NCBI GenBank assembly: GCA_903863845.1
Contig: CAIPDP010000012.1
Location: 1 to 50,225, forward strand
Direction: 5' to 3'
Source: an uncultured Mucilaginibacter sp.
GTDB taxonomy: Bacteria; Bacteroidota; Bacteroidia; Sphingobacteriales; Sphingobacteriaceae
DNA: 50,225 nt
In this document: positions 1 through 8,893 of the stretch, in pieces
Layout: each line of letters begins with the position of its first letter
How positions within the stretch are numbered: position 1 is the first letter of the stretch
Made by a program: the position numbers and the translations under genes
Notes under the pieces: generated by a model
Told to the model about the DNA's origin: nothing
The model's input: the letters and a program-made list of their open reading frames with translations, nothing else
The model's database searches: none

Positions 1-37
1 TTGATATTCATTATTCGGTGTTCGATATTCTTTTTAA

Positions 38-99
38 CTTAATCAACCACTCACTTAATCAACCACTCACTTAATCAACCACTCACTTAATCAACCACT
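38..99. repeat. 16-bp tandem repeat
   Basis: The unit CTTAATCAACCACTCA occurs about 3.9 times in direct tandem, the last copy being truncated. It lies just upstream of the GNAT gene. It resembles the reverse complement of the 15-bp tandem family at 43381-43515, so both probably belong to one repeat family. The first 30 bases of the window (TGATATTCATTATTCGGTG) resemble another dispersed repeat seen again near 48820-48897. Confidence 0.9.
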
Positions 100-130
100 T
101 TTTCTCCCCTTTTATTTTTAGTTTTAGGCC

Positions 131-577
131 ATGAATTACACCAGTATTTTTAAGGCTTTTGCCGACCTAACGGTTAACGAATTATACGACCTGCTTCGTT
201 TGAGAAGTGAGGTGTTTGTTGTTGAACAAAATTGTGTCTTTTTGGATATGGATAACAAAGACCAGATTTGTCATCATTTGTTGCTTTATGCTGATGATGT
301 TCTGCTTGCTTATGCAAGGGTGTTGCCTCCGGGTTTACATTATGCCGAAGCTTCTATAGGGCGTGTAATTACCAGCCTTGCGGCTCGGGGAACCGGTACC
401 GGTAAGGAATTAATGGAATTGGCGATTAGTGCCACAAAGAAATTATATCCTGATCAACCCTTACGGATCGGAGCTCAGCTTTATGCCTTAAAGTTTTATG
501 AGCGGTTTGGATTCCTGCGTGATGGTGAAATTTATGATGAAGATGGCATTGACCACGTTGAAATGATACTTTCTTAA
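131..577 (+). CDS. GNAT family N-acetyltransferase (ElaA-like)
   Basis: A 148-residue protein of the GNAT fold that transfers an acetyl group from acetyl-CoA to an unidentified amine; cytoplasmic, no signal peptide. The N-terminal LRLRSEVFVVEQNC segment followed by YARVLPPG is typical of the ElaA subgroup. The acetyl-CoA pyrophosphate loop is visible as RGTGTGKELME, about residues 88-98. The length matches single-domain ElaA proteins. The ATG at 131 follows an AT-rich leader and a tandem repeat. It stands alone, convergent with queD. The fold is sure; the substrate is unknown. Confidence 0.88.
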   Translation: MNYTSIFKAFADLTVNELYDLLRLRSEVFVVEQNCVFLDMDNKDQICHHLLLYADDVLLAYARVLPPGLHYAEASIGRVITSLAARGTGTGKELMELAISATKKLYPDQPLRIGAQLYALKFYERFGFLRDGEIYDEDGIDHVEMILS

Positions 578-700
578 TTTTTGAAATTATCTGGCAATAT
601 ATTTTACGTGGCTTGTCAAACAAAACGGCCCATTGTTGCCTGTTTAACAACTGATCTAAATAAATAACTAGTATTATAATGATTTGGCAGGTACCGGCGC

Positions 701-1054
701 TCAACCCTCAAAAATAACTCCCGAAGTAGTTGTTTCATTAAGTTCTATTTTTTTCAGTCCGGGAAGTTGCGGTTTTAATTGGTACCAAAGCCATTCAGCT
801 AAAATTTCGCTTGTAGGGTTCTCTAACCCGGGAATATCATTTAAACAATGATGATCCAGCTTGTCCATTAACGGTTTAACGTAGGTTTTCAAATCGCCAA
901 AGTCAATTACCCAACCTTCTGGTTGTTTTAGTTCCCCTTCCACAAAAATTGTTAGGGTATAGGTATGGCCATGCATGTTTTTACACTTATGCCCTTCAGG
1001 CACGAAAGGCAAGTAATGTGCCGAATCAAAAATGAATTTTTTGTAAATGATCAT
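701..1054 (-). CDS. queD: 6-carboxytetrahydropterin synthase QueD
   Basis: A 117-residue 6-pyruvoyl-tetrahydropterin synthase family enzyme. QueD converts dihydroneopterin triphosphate to 6-carboxytetrahydropterin, the first dedicated step towards preQ0 and queuosine. The zinc histidines appear in FDSAHYL and in MHGHTY, with the catalytic cysteine just before (HKCKNMHGH). The C-terminal ELNETTTSGVIFEG carries the conserved Glu of the pterin-binding site. I chose the ATG at 1054 (MIIYKKF); an in-frame TTG three codons upstream is possible. Other que genes are not adjacent. Length is typical of the short bacterial QueD group. Confidence 0.93.
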   Translation of the reverse strand: MIIYKKFIFDSAHYLPFVPEGHKCKNMHGHTYTLTIFVEGELKQPEGWVIDFGDLKTYVKPLMDKLDHHCLNDIPGLENPTSEILAEWLWYQLKPQLPGLKKIELNETTTSGVIFEG

Positions 1055-1172
1055 AAAACGCAAAGATGCGTCAAAAAATGGAATACCGGAATAACTGGGA
1101 TTGATTTAATTGTATAAGTTGTCCAGATAGTTAGCTGGATTGTTGTATGAGTTAGATAGGTTGAACGAGTAA

Positions 1173-2726
1173 TTAGAGTACTTTATATAAAATCCAATTA
1201 TCGGTTTCATAAACTTTTTGCAGGTTTAAGTTGCTGTCAGATTTATGAATGGCGGGCAGGTATTTGTTATTAAGTTGGGTATAGCCAGTCAAAGGATTCC
1301 GGTCGGTAGCGATCAGGATGTAATTTACATAATGCTCAGGAGCCTCGCTTGCGCTAAGGTAAGTTTCCTGGTAGGGCAGGGTGAGGCGCTGTATGTGATT
1401 TGTAAATGCAATCACAGGGTAAGCAACCGCATCATCCATCATGATCTGCTGATCATTAGGCAGGGTATTCAGAAAAGACGCCATTTCTTCGTTTTCTACC
1501 TGGGTATTGTTTGGTGAAGAATGGATCAATGTTGTAATAAACTCCCGTTCCTCATCAATAAATGAATTTTTTAGGAAAAAGAAACCCGCAATTAATTGGA
1601 CGATCACAGTTGCGGTCAGCAATGTTTTCATCATTCGCTGGTTCTCGTGCCGATGCCCCCGGAATACGATACACAACAATGAAAGAATCAGGAAAATGAG
1701 GAAATATTCCTGAGCGAGAAATATCTTGTCGTATTTGATCTGCAAAAATTCAACAAATCCAAATGGAGCAGCAATGGTCAATATCTGGTATGTATTATGC
1801 CTGAACAGGTAAATGGCGATCAGGATCATTGGGCAATAAAGCGCAATGCTGGCCGTAACCAGAGGTGATATTTGTGAAGATTGATAATGAGCAAAACTCG
1901 TCGCTTGTTCAAAACCAAGTCGATCGGCCAGAACTGTCCAGGTCGCATATGGACTATCGAGGAAATAGTCAAGGTCATTTGCGTGTGTCAGATTCAGCAT
2001 TTTAAATATTGCGATCGATGCCAGGGGCAGCAGGAAAATAATGATATAGATCGCAAAAGTTTTATTGATCAGCTTACGTCTTAGCGCCGGGGTATTAAAA
2101 CTTTGAACCAGCCTGAACACAGTTTCAGTTTCACTCAGGTTCATACTTTGTGTCGCTATAAATAGCACAAGCGGTATAAAAAACAGGGTTAGCCAGATGA
2201 ACTTATAGTCGCAAAATACAAGTACTACCAGGAAAATACTGGCTATTGAAACGTGGAAGGTTGTGTTTGATTTATAATACCTGAGGATATGGTAAAAAAA
2301 CTGGAACAAACAAATTAGTACCAGGTATATAGACTTCCCCGAACAAGCAGTATATAATAGTCCCGGATGCAAGGCAAACAATACCAACAGGATGAGCAAA
2401 TAATAGTCATCATGGCTACGCTTTGTTAGCGTCCGTGCCATGATAAAAAACAAAATGGCTGTTCCGATTGCTGATGCAAAGACAGGGCCTAAAAGAAAGT
2501 TCTTATAGGAGAATATTGTCGAACCATAAAAAGGCAGAATCGGCGAAGTTAGTCCCATTACTTTCAGCCTATTGCCAATGCCTTCAAACAAGATCTTATT
2601 TTTTTCAGCGTAAAAAAGCGACTCCAGGTTATGGTAACCGAGATTATGAAGATATATACCTAAAAACAGGTAGTATACCGCTAAAAGCAGCGTCAGGATA
2701 ATGAGATATAGTGTACGCTTATGCAT
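1173..2726 (-). CDS. polytopic membrane protein of the exopolysaccharide locus (GT-C-like)
   Basis: A 517-residue integral membrane protein with an N-terminal membrane segment, roughly ten further hydrophobic helices, and a soluble C-terminal domain of about 130 residues. This layout resembles GT-C glycosyltransferases (ArnT/PMT-like), but I do not see a clear acidic catalytic motif in the first loop, so the activity is inferred only. Its ATG overlaps the stop codon of the upstream GT2 gene (TAATG arrangement at 2724-2728), implying translational coupling, so it probably acts with the synthase, for example in modifying or moving the polymer. It is the last gene of the four-gene cluster that begins with the histidine kinase. 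Confidence 0.7.
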   Translation of the reverse strand: MHKRTLYLIILTLLLAVYYLFLGIYLHNLGYHNLESLFYAEKNKILFEGIGNRLKVMGLTSPILPFYGSTIFSYKNFLLGPVFASAIGTAILFFIMARTLTKRSHDDYYLLILLVLFALHPGLLYTACSGKSIYLVLICLFQFFYHILRYYKSNTTFHVSIASIFLVVLVFCDYKFIWLTLFFIPLVLFIATQSMNLSETETVFRLVQSFNTPALRRKLINKTFAIYIIIFLLPLASIAIFKMLNLTHANDLDYFLDSPYATWTVLADRLGFEQATSFAHYQSSQISPLVTASIALYCPMILIAIYLFRHNTYQILTIAAPFGFVEFLQIKYDKIFLAQEYFLIFLILSLLCIVFRGHRHENQRMMKTLLTATVIVQLIAGFFFLKNSFIDEEREFITTLIHSSPNNTQVENEEMASFLNTLPNDQQIMMDDAVAYPVIAFTNHIQRLTLPYQETYLSASEAPEHYVNYILIATDRNPLTGYTQLNNKYLPAIHKSDSNLNLQKVYETDNWILYKVL

Positions 2727-4570
2727 TACTTGATCACATTGGTTGCACTATTTACCTTGCTCAATCCATGATTGGTTTTTTCCCAGTAGAATGGTTTTAC
2801 TATCAATTGGTAAAGCCCCATATAAGCGGCTGCCGAATGCAGTAACCAGTAAATAGGATTGGCAATAGCAAATAAAATCAGTTCGTAAAAACGACGTTTA
2901 AACACCGCCATCATATTTACATAAATCATCAGGATATTACCAACCATCAGGTTAAAAATGGAAACGAATAATACCCAATCAGGAAAAAGCAGTTTGATCG
3001 ATGATATATCAAAAATAACGTAGATTAGGAAGACAATGAGTAAAATAGGGTAAAACAAAAAGGTGATGGGGGTTGCTCCAACAAAGAAGTTAAATCCCAG
3101 GAAACCCCGAATACCAATTTTTTTAATGAGTCTTACCGGGTTGCGCATGTGTACCAGGTAGGTTTGCATATAACCCTTTATCCAGCGTGAACGCTGGCGT
3201 ATCCAGTTGATCGGCTCGTTATTGGCTTCTTCGTAGGTAGTGGAGTTAACCAGCGCAACCTTATAGCCTTTTGCATAAGCACGTACACCCAGGTCAGCAT
3301 CCTCCGTAACGTTAAAAGGATCCCAGGCGCCCAATTCTAACAATGCGTCCAGTTTAAAGTGGTTACTTGTGCCACCAAGTGGTATCGGAATATCCAAAGT
3401 ATCCAGTCCTGGTAACATATAATCAAACCAAAAGGAATATTCGAGGGTGAACATCCGGGTCAAAAAATTCTCGTTTCTGTTAAAGTAGTTGAGCGCACTT
3501 TGAACACAAATATATTGTTCGGGCAGTTTGTTGAACAGGGTAACAACTTTTTTAAGCTGATCGGTATCCGGAACATCTTCGGCATCATAAATGGTCAGGT
3601 ATTTACCCCTTGCAAAATATAAACCATAGTTACAGGCTTTGGGCTTGGTTTTAGGTTGATGGTAAGGTACGATCACTACATCAAATACACCCGGGAAATC
3701 AAGGTTCCGTACGGCATTCAGGGTTTTATCATCACCCTCTTCGATCAGCAGCTTAACATCAAGTTTTTCGCGGGGATAGTCGATACTTTGAAGGTTCCAG
3801 ATCAGTTTTTTTATTAGTTTATCCTCTTTATAAACCGGCAACAGTATCGTATAAACTGGCATCTGATCGTTGTGTGCATGTGCCAGTTCGTGTTTGGTAA
3901 CAGCCTGATACAATTCAAAACGTGAACCTACAAGCGCAAGAAAAAGTTTAAAGATAATTGCTACCAGAAAAAACACACTCATGATGATATTTACGATCAC
4001 CATTACAGCTTTAAAGTGAAGAACAGCCCCTACGGCGAAAAGCGCCAGTAGCAGGAAGAATATGATCAGCTGAGGATTAGTAAAAGTAGTTAAAGCGGAG
4101 CTATTTGGGTCCTTATTGAGTAAGTCAAATACAGCCGATTTAACATATTCTCCGCCGAGCAGGATATGACTTAAACGCGTGATCTCCAGGTCGTCAGCTA
4201 CGACGATCTCGGCATCCAGGTTATACGTCATTTTTACGAAATCAACAAACAGCCTGTCGGATGGATCGGCCATTAATGTTACCACTTTGCCGTTTTCAAT
4301 CCGCAACGGCAAAGCCATATGTGCATCGGCAAAAATTAAAGTAATATGTTTCAGAACATCAACATCAAATGCTTCGTCGCGCACCGGTTGAAACTCGTAA
4401 CCTGCATTATTGAGTGAACGACCATAATTTTTTCGGGAAATATAACCCTGGCCAAGTGCTACCTTGATGAACGATTGTTCGGTAGCAATTGCAAGAGCTT
4501 CAATTTTTTCCCGGTCGGTTCTCGCCAGGAAACCATCTCTTACCAAAAGCTCAGGAACCGAAATTGTCAT
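2726..4570 (-). CDS. GT2 polysaccharide synthase with N-terminal MshEN-like domain
   Basis: A 614-residue membrane glycosyltransferase. Residues 1 to about 150 resemble the GspE/MshE N-terminal (MshEN) fold (SFIKVALGQGYISRKN). Two membrane helices follow at about 165-215, then a family 2 catalytic domain with DAED (the DxD-type site), TEDADLG and the RQRSRWIKGY (QxxRW) signature of processive synthases, then about four C-terminal helices. The family polymerises NDP-sugars and extrudes the chain. The combination of GT2 and MshEN is known from NfrB-type proteins. MshEN domains often bind c-di-GMP; here the motif looks degenerate, so binding is uncertain. It lies downstream of the BcsB-like gene, which supports a cellulose-synthase-like complex. 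Confidence 0.85.
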   Translation of the reverse strand: MTISVPELLVRDGFLARTDREKIEALAIATEQSFIKVALGQGYISRKNYGRSLNNAGYEFQPVRDEAFDVDVLKHITLIFADAHMALPLRIENGKVVTLMADPSDRLFVDFVKMTYNLDAEIVVADDLEITRLSHILLGGEYVKSAVFDLLNKDPNSSALTTFTNPQLIIFFLLLALFAVGAVLHFKAVMVIVNIIMSVFFLVAIIFKLFLALVGSRFELYQAVTKHELAHAHNDQMPVYTILLPVYKEDKLIKKLIWNLQSIDYPREKLDVKLLIEEGDDKTLNAVRNLDFPGVFDVVIVPYHQPKTKPKACNYGLYFARGKYLTIYDAEDVPDTDQLKKVVTLFNKLPEQYICVQSALNYFNRNENFLTRMFTLEYSFWFDYMLPGLDTLDIPIPLGGTSNHFKLDALLELGAWDPFNVTEDADLGVRAYAKGYKVALVNSTTYEEANNEPINWIRQRSRWIKGYMQTYLVHMRNPVRLIKKIGIRGFLGFNFFVGATPITFLFYPILLIVFLIYVIFDISSIKLLFPDWVLFVSIFNLMVGNILMIYVNMMAVFKRRFYELILFAIANPIYWLLHSAAAYMGLYQLIVKPFYWEKTNHGLSKVNSATNVIK

Positions 4571-4657
4571 TTGTGTTATTTAAGATCCCCGGCCAAAAAT
4601 TTATCCTGGAAAGCTGTAGGATATTGATCGCGGACAAAGTGATTTAATTTTATTTAA

Positions 4658-4693
4658 CCCTTTCCTGCCGGCCTTCCGGATAACAGGGAAGGG
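4658..4693. other. intercistronic hairpin between BcsB-like and GT2 genes
   Basis: CCCTTTCCTG (4658-4667) and CAGGGAAGGG (4684-4693) form a 10-bp stem with one mismatch around a loop that contains CCGG pairs. It lies in the 140-bp gap inside an apparent operon and is not followed by a clean T-run on the minus strand. It could be an mRNA-processing or stability hairpin, or a weak attenuator. Confidence 0.45.
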
Positions 4694-4710
4694 TATTCTT
4701 CAGCCGTCAA

Positions 4711-6771
4711 TTAATCATTAAATAATTCCTGCGATTTTTGCACCCTCGAACGTACAAAAAGGAATGACATCAGGATCAGGACCAATATACCTAAAAGGAT
4801 GTACAGGTTATATTGCTCCCAAAACTCAGTCAGCTTGCTTTTTGAATCGAAATAATCGACGCTTTCACTCGACTTGTTAATGTTAAACAGGTATTTGTTG
4901 CCATTAACATCAGAGATGCACATATTGCTCGACAGTGTCGATAATTGCTCAGTAATAGACCTGGATGCTGCAAGAAATGCATCAGCTTGCTGACTGCCTG
5001 TTGCCGTGATGACTAAAACAGCGTTATTACTGCGGCCGTAAAAGATCTGTGCCAGGCCGTTGCTCACTGAATCAGAAAGCCTGTACACTTCCTTGTTGTT
5101 TTCGTTATTCAATATCCTGAATTTCTTATCGAACTGGATAGGTGCATCAGGTAAACTGGCCTGCGACAACAATTGGTCGTGGGGAGATAATAATGCTACT
5201 ATATTATATTTCTTCAGTTCCGGCGCATGTACATCGTCCGAATAAACAAACTGAGGGAAGTTATTGGCATTGATGTTATTGTTAAGCTCATAAATGATCT
5301 CGCCCATTGCGGCAGCTGCGTATTTAGCATATTCTTTGCTTACCACAACAAGTGTAGTGCCGGTATTGAAAGCTTCGGGATATTGATAAAAACTTAGGTC
5401 GTTGGTGATAAATGGATTTTTAGATTCCAGGTACGACTTATCGACATCAATTTCTGCAAAGAAATTAGTGAAGGAATTGATACAATTACCGCTGCTTGGG
5501 TAAATACGGAACTCGGCTTCAACCGTATTATATTTATGATGCTGGTAACGGTTGATGCTAACAGAAGTATTTAATTTGCCGGTTGCATCCAATCGTTCGC
5601 TACTGATGAGCATGCCGTTAAGGTATACGTTAAAATAACCACGGTCGCCTGGCGTAAGACTGCTGTAATTAGCCACAAAATGAAGTTCAACTTCTTTTGG
5701 AGTGAAACTAAAGTCGCTGTTTTTAAAGCTGTACACGTTAGTCAGCGAGCCTATGCCCGACATGAAGTTAGGTGCACCACCAATTTGACGCAGCGTTAAT
5801 CGTGTACGGTTTTCGTCGACAGTTTTGAAGAAATTGTTTTCTGCGTTTTGAATCAGCAGGTATTCGCCGAATGACGAGTTCAGAATATTTAAATTTCCCA
5901 GCGCTGTAATTGTCTTTTCATAACCTACATCATCGCCACCGGTCACGTATAGAATTTCACTTGGAACAGTTTGATCGCCAGCTTTTGATTTGCTGCCTGA
6001 GGCTAAAGTGTTGTCAACCACTAATTTTTTCTTCAGGAAAAGTAAGCCCTGACCCGAAGCCGGTGTAACGGTAATAGAAGTTCTTTCATTATCCTGCAAG
6101 CTGCTCCATTTGCCTACTTTAATATAGTTGTGAACGGTGTCGGGTAACAAATCTTCCTGGTAAACTTTGATATCTTTATTTAGGGTCTTTTTTAACCTCG
6201 CATATGCCCAGGCAACTGCTTTTAGATCGTGAAGCGAAGGATTTACAGGATAAACAATAGCTCTTTTTGATTCGAAACAATTACTGATATTAACATTGTT
6301 AAAGAAGTTTGTATTTGTCTTGATCAGCGAAAGGTACGAGTAGTCTTTCACTTTAACCCACATTGCAGGATTGTCAAGATCCTTACATTTATCATCAGAA
6401 ACGGTTAGCAGTGTTTTTACCTGTATCTTCAGGAATTTGTCAGCCGGAAGGTCCTCGGGTGAAAGGTTGATCGTTATTTTTTCAACAGTGTCTTTGCTTA
6501 AGCGAGCACTATAGGCAGGTCGCTCGTTGATCACGATGTTAACGAACGAATGGTCTTTGATCAATGCCTGCGAAGGTTCTATATAAAGAACCAGTTTACT
6601 CCCCTTCATTTCAACAAGTGGACTGATCTTCAGGTAAAATGAGCTGGCGCCAATCATACCATAGATCGGTTCGTCGTCGTGTCCCATCGCTTTGAACGAT
6701 ACAATGCTTTGCGCTAATGATGCGGTGCTCAGCAATAATGCAAGGGCAAAAACGCTAAAAAATTTATTCAT
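4711..6771 (-). CDS. BcsB-like periplasmic subunit of a polysaccharide synthase
   Basis: A 686-residue protein with an N-terminal signal peptide (FSVFALALLLSTASLAQ), a long periplasmic region and a single C-terminal membrane anchor (LYILLGILVLILMSFLFV) followed by a short basic tail. This is the topology of BcsB, the inner-membrane-anchored guide subunit next to cellulose synthase. The repeated carbohydrate-binding/flavodoxin-like pattern (ELHFVANYSSLTPGDRGYF, VYLNGMLISSERL) is consistent with that family. It starts 12 bp after the histidine kinase stop and precedes the GT2 synthase. The polymer itself cannot be told from sequence, and no BcsC, BcsZ or PilZ-domain BcsA is visible here. Confidence 0.8.
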   Translation of the reverse strand: MNKFFSVFALALLLSTASLAQSIVSFKAMGHDDEPIYGMIGASSFYLKISPLVEMKGSKLVLYIEPSQALIKDHSFVNIVINERPAYSARLSKDTVEKITINLSPEDLPADKFLKIQVKTLLTVSDDKCKDLDNPAMWVKVKDYSYLSLIKTNTNFFNNVNISNCFESKRAIVYPVNPSLHDLKAVAWAYARLKKTLNKDIKVYQEDLLPDTVHNYIKVGKWSSLQDNERTSITVTPASGQGLLFLKKKLVVDNTLASGSKSKAGDQTVPSEILYVTGGDDVGYEKTITALGNLNILNSSFGEYLLIQNAENNFFKTVDENRTRLTLRQIGGAPNFMSGIGSLTNVYSFKNSDFSFTPKEVELHFVANYSSLTPGDRGYFNVYLNGMLISSERLDATGKLNTSVSINRYQHHKYNTVEAEFRIYPSSGNCINSFTNFFAEIDVDKSYLESKNPFITNDLSFYQYPEAFNTGTTLVVVSKEYAKYAAAAMGEIIYELNNNINANNFPQFVYSDDVHAPELKKYNIVALLSPHDQLLSQASLPDAPIQFDKKFRILNNENNKEVYRLSDSVSNGLAQIFYGRSNNAVLVITATGSQQADAFLAASRSITEQLSTLSSNMCISDVNGNKYLFNINKSSESVDYFDSKSKLTEFWEQYNLYILLGILVLILMSFLFVRSRVQKSQELFND

Positions 6772-6783
6772 CGGGTCTTTTTA

Positions 6784-8130
6784 TTAATTGATCACGTTAA
6801 ATTCTACTCTAAAATAATTGCCATGGTCGTCACTACGATAAGTGAGCTCTCCGCCCATTTCCTGGGTCATAAGTTTGGCTATTGATAAGCCCAAACCAAG
6901 GCGGCTTTCGACGTTGGCATTGGCATCATTCAGGGTTTTAAGTTTATTAAACATCATATCAAGCTCATCCTGGCCTATAGCAATACCCTCGTCTTTGATC
7001 TCAAATACAAAACGCTGGCGCTGAAGGCTGGTTATTACATTGATGCTGTTATTGGTCTGCGAAAATTTGATAATATTGGAAAGCAAATTTTGGAATATCT
7101 GTCCGGTAAATACCCTGTCGAGTTTTACATTGAGTGGCAGTTTCAGTATGTTATCTATCAGGTGAATGTTTTTCATCTGGGCGGTTTCAACCAGTCCCCT
7201 GAAAACATGTAACACTTCCTGGTTGATGTCAAATACTTCCATGTTGAACTTTAATTCCGCTGATTCGATCTCACGAACATCCATTAATTTGCTCAACATA
7301 TACTGTATCTTTTCGGCCGACTCGCCAATATAACCTACAAACTCTTTTTGGTCGCCACTCAATCGTTCTTCTTCATCTTTCAGCATGTTATTACTCATGA
7401 TGATAGAACCAACCAGGTTTTTCAGGTCGTGACCGGCAATATTTATAAAGCTGTTCTTTTGCTCATCCAGTTTTCGAAGGCGTTCGTATTGCAGATCAAT
7501 AATGTGGTTTTTTTCGCTTATATCCCTGTTTTGCGCTTTTAATTGCTCATTTGATTTTTCGATCACTATTTGCTGGTGTACTTCGCGACTGATCACTTTG
7601 TGTCTTGCGTTAGGGATAAGGCATGAAATGATCAGTATAACAAAGAAATATTCTCCACCGTTGGTAATGAATGAATCGATGCTTGATTCGCTAAACAGGT
7701 TAAAAAAGACAGCGAGCATCAATAGTGCTAAAAGGCCTTGAAGAATAGAGTTTACCGCTTCCCAAAACACCTGCATATTAAAAAATATGACCACAGAAGC
7801 GTAAAGGAGGAAATAAATATTCAGAACCCCGGGGTTTACCAGGGTGCATAAAAGCGCTGAGGTAGCTGAAAGTAAGAAGAATGCGATATGTAAAAGTATG
7901 CGATGGTTATACTGTTTTCCATGCATCCAGGTATATAAAATGTACAGTATTAAGGTAATGATGATACGCACAATGAAGAACTGCATGGCAATATCTTTGG
8001 CGTAAATGAAATCAGGTATGCTGAACAACCAGTAAAGCAGTATGATTGTCCAGATGATATTATTGGTTTGAAACCAGGCTTTTTTGGTTATTTCCCTGGA
8101 AAATTCTTCTTTATTAATTTGGACGAGCAT
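6784..8130 (-). CDS. membrane-bound sensor histidine kinase
   Basis: A 448-residue kinase. About six hydrophobic segments fill residues 20-175 and act as a membrane sensor without a large extracytoplasmic loop. A coiled-coil linker (about 180-225) leads to the HisKA box FINIAGHDLKNL, with the phospho-accepting His near residue 233, then the N box (QNLLSNIIKFS), the G1 region (DEGIAIG, where the usual second Gly is Ala) and the G2 box (LGLGLSIAKLM). The start is ambiguous: I use the ATG at 8130; an in-frame start at 8223 would add a hydrophobic 31-residue stretch. No response regulator is adjacent. It precedes the BcsB-like gene by 12 bp, suggesting control of polymer synthesis. Confidence 0.88.
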   Translation of the reverse strand: MLVQINKEEFSREITKKAWFQTNNIIWTIILLYWLFSIPDFIYAKDIAMQFFIVRIIITLILYILYTWMHGKQYNHRILLHIAFFLLSATSALLCTLVNPGVLNIYFLLYASVVIFFNMQVFWEAVNSILQGLLALLMLAVFFNLFSESSIDSFITNGGEYFFVILIISCLIPNARHKVISREVHQQIVIEKSNEQLKAQNRDISEKNHIIDLQYERLRKLDEQKNSFINIAGHDLKNLVGSIIMSNNMLKDEEERLSGDQKEFVGYIGESAEKIQYMLSKLMDVREIESAELKFNMEVFDINQEVLHVFRGLVETAQMKNIHLIDNILKLPLNVKLDRVFTGQIFQNLLSNIIKFSQTNNSINVITSLQRQRFVFEIKDEGIAIGQDELDMMFNKLKTLNDANANVESRLGLGLSIAKLMTQEMGGELTYRSDDHGNYFRVEFNVIN

Positions 8131-8829
8131 CAGCGAATTTTTCTTAAATATAAAAAGGATTAAACCGGTCGTTAATTTTAGCGTGAATAAAGTAAAAATA
8201 AATGAAAAAACGCTGCATACCAACCAGCTTTATTAACACTTATAGAATAACTATCATGTTTTTTAAGTTTTGATCATCTGTAACCGGGCGTCATTCACCG
8301 AATTTCGTATGGTCATAGTTGCATAACATGCGTTGTTGATGATCATATTTTATATTCATGGGTTATATTTCCTGATGATCAAAACTATATTTGAAAAAAA
8401 TATTGTCAGGAAATGATTTTAAACGTTATTTCCAAATAAACCTTTGCTTTACTCCTGGTGCCTGGCAATTTGTCATCTGCCTTTTTAATTGCTTAACCTT
8501 TCGTCTAAAAAACTCGACCTGCCTTGGTAAAAGTAAATTTGCGCTGATTATACGGTTTCAACAGGTCGTTTTGTTGCAGTTTGAACTTATTTCGATGAAA
8601 AAATGTAAATGTTAGTCGTCAATTAGTGATAAAATACTAAGCCGAATTACATCCCAGCATACCCATTTTTGCAAGCCATCGATTTTTTTTGACCAACAGC
8701 CAGGATGATAGTTTGTGAGGCACCTAATAATACTTTTTAATAAATAAAACAGTATATTTTTTATCAGGTATGGACAGTATTGAGGATATCCGGAGCGGAT
8801 GTAAAAAACATTCAAAATGAAACGGAAAA

Positions 8830-8845
8830 AGTGATGGAAATCACT
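8830..8845. promoter_or_regulatory. possible operator, AGTGAT-n4-ATCACT
   Basis: AGTGAT and ATCACT form a perfect 6-bp inverted repeat with a 4-bp spacer, ending at the -33 region of the desaturase promoter. Its position would suit a repressor, perhaps lipid responsive. No regulator gene is adjacent. Confidence 0.35.
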
Positions 8846-8877
8846 TGTATATAACTGATATTAAATCGCTACCTTTG
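8845..8877 (+). promoter_or_regulatory. Bacteroidota-type promoter of the desaturase
   Basis: TACCTTTG at 8870-8877 matches the -7 consensus TANNTTTG of the Bacteroidota housekeeping sigma factor. A TTG at 8845-8847 sits 22 bp upstream, close to the usual 19-21 spacing. Transcription would start about 10 nt before the ATG at 8894. Confidence 0.6.
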
Positions 8878-8893
8878 CCACCCAATTGATGTT

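Larger units (their letters stand above)
8131..8893. other. long non-coding region between the kinase and the desaturase
   Basis: A 760-bp AT-rich stretch with no convincing gene; the short open frames here have unlike-protein compositions. It holds a perfect 12-bp inverted repeat, GTTTTGATCATC (8267-8278) and GATGATCAAAAC (8374-8385), with a further GATGATCA copy near 8338, so three TGATCATC-type sites lie within 120 bp. These may be regulator sites for the divergent kinase operon. The right end carries the desaturase promoter. Confidence 0.6.

Noticed and set aside
8391-8815. Two short open frames (74 and 67 residues) in the gap upstream of the desaturase
   Set aside because: Cys/Phe/Leu-rich composition without a domain or plausible start; overlapping opposite-strand frames in AT-rich DNA; best read as non-coding.
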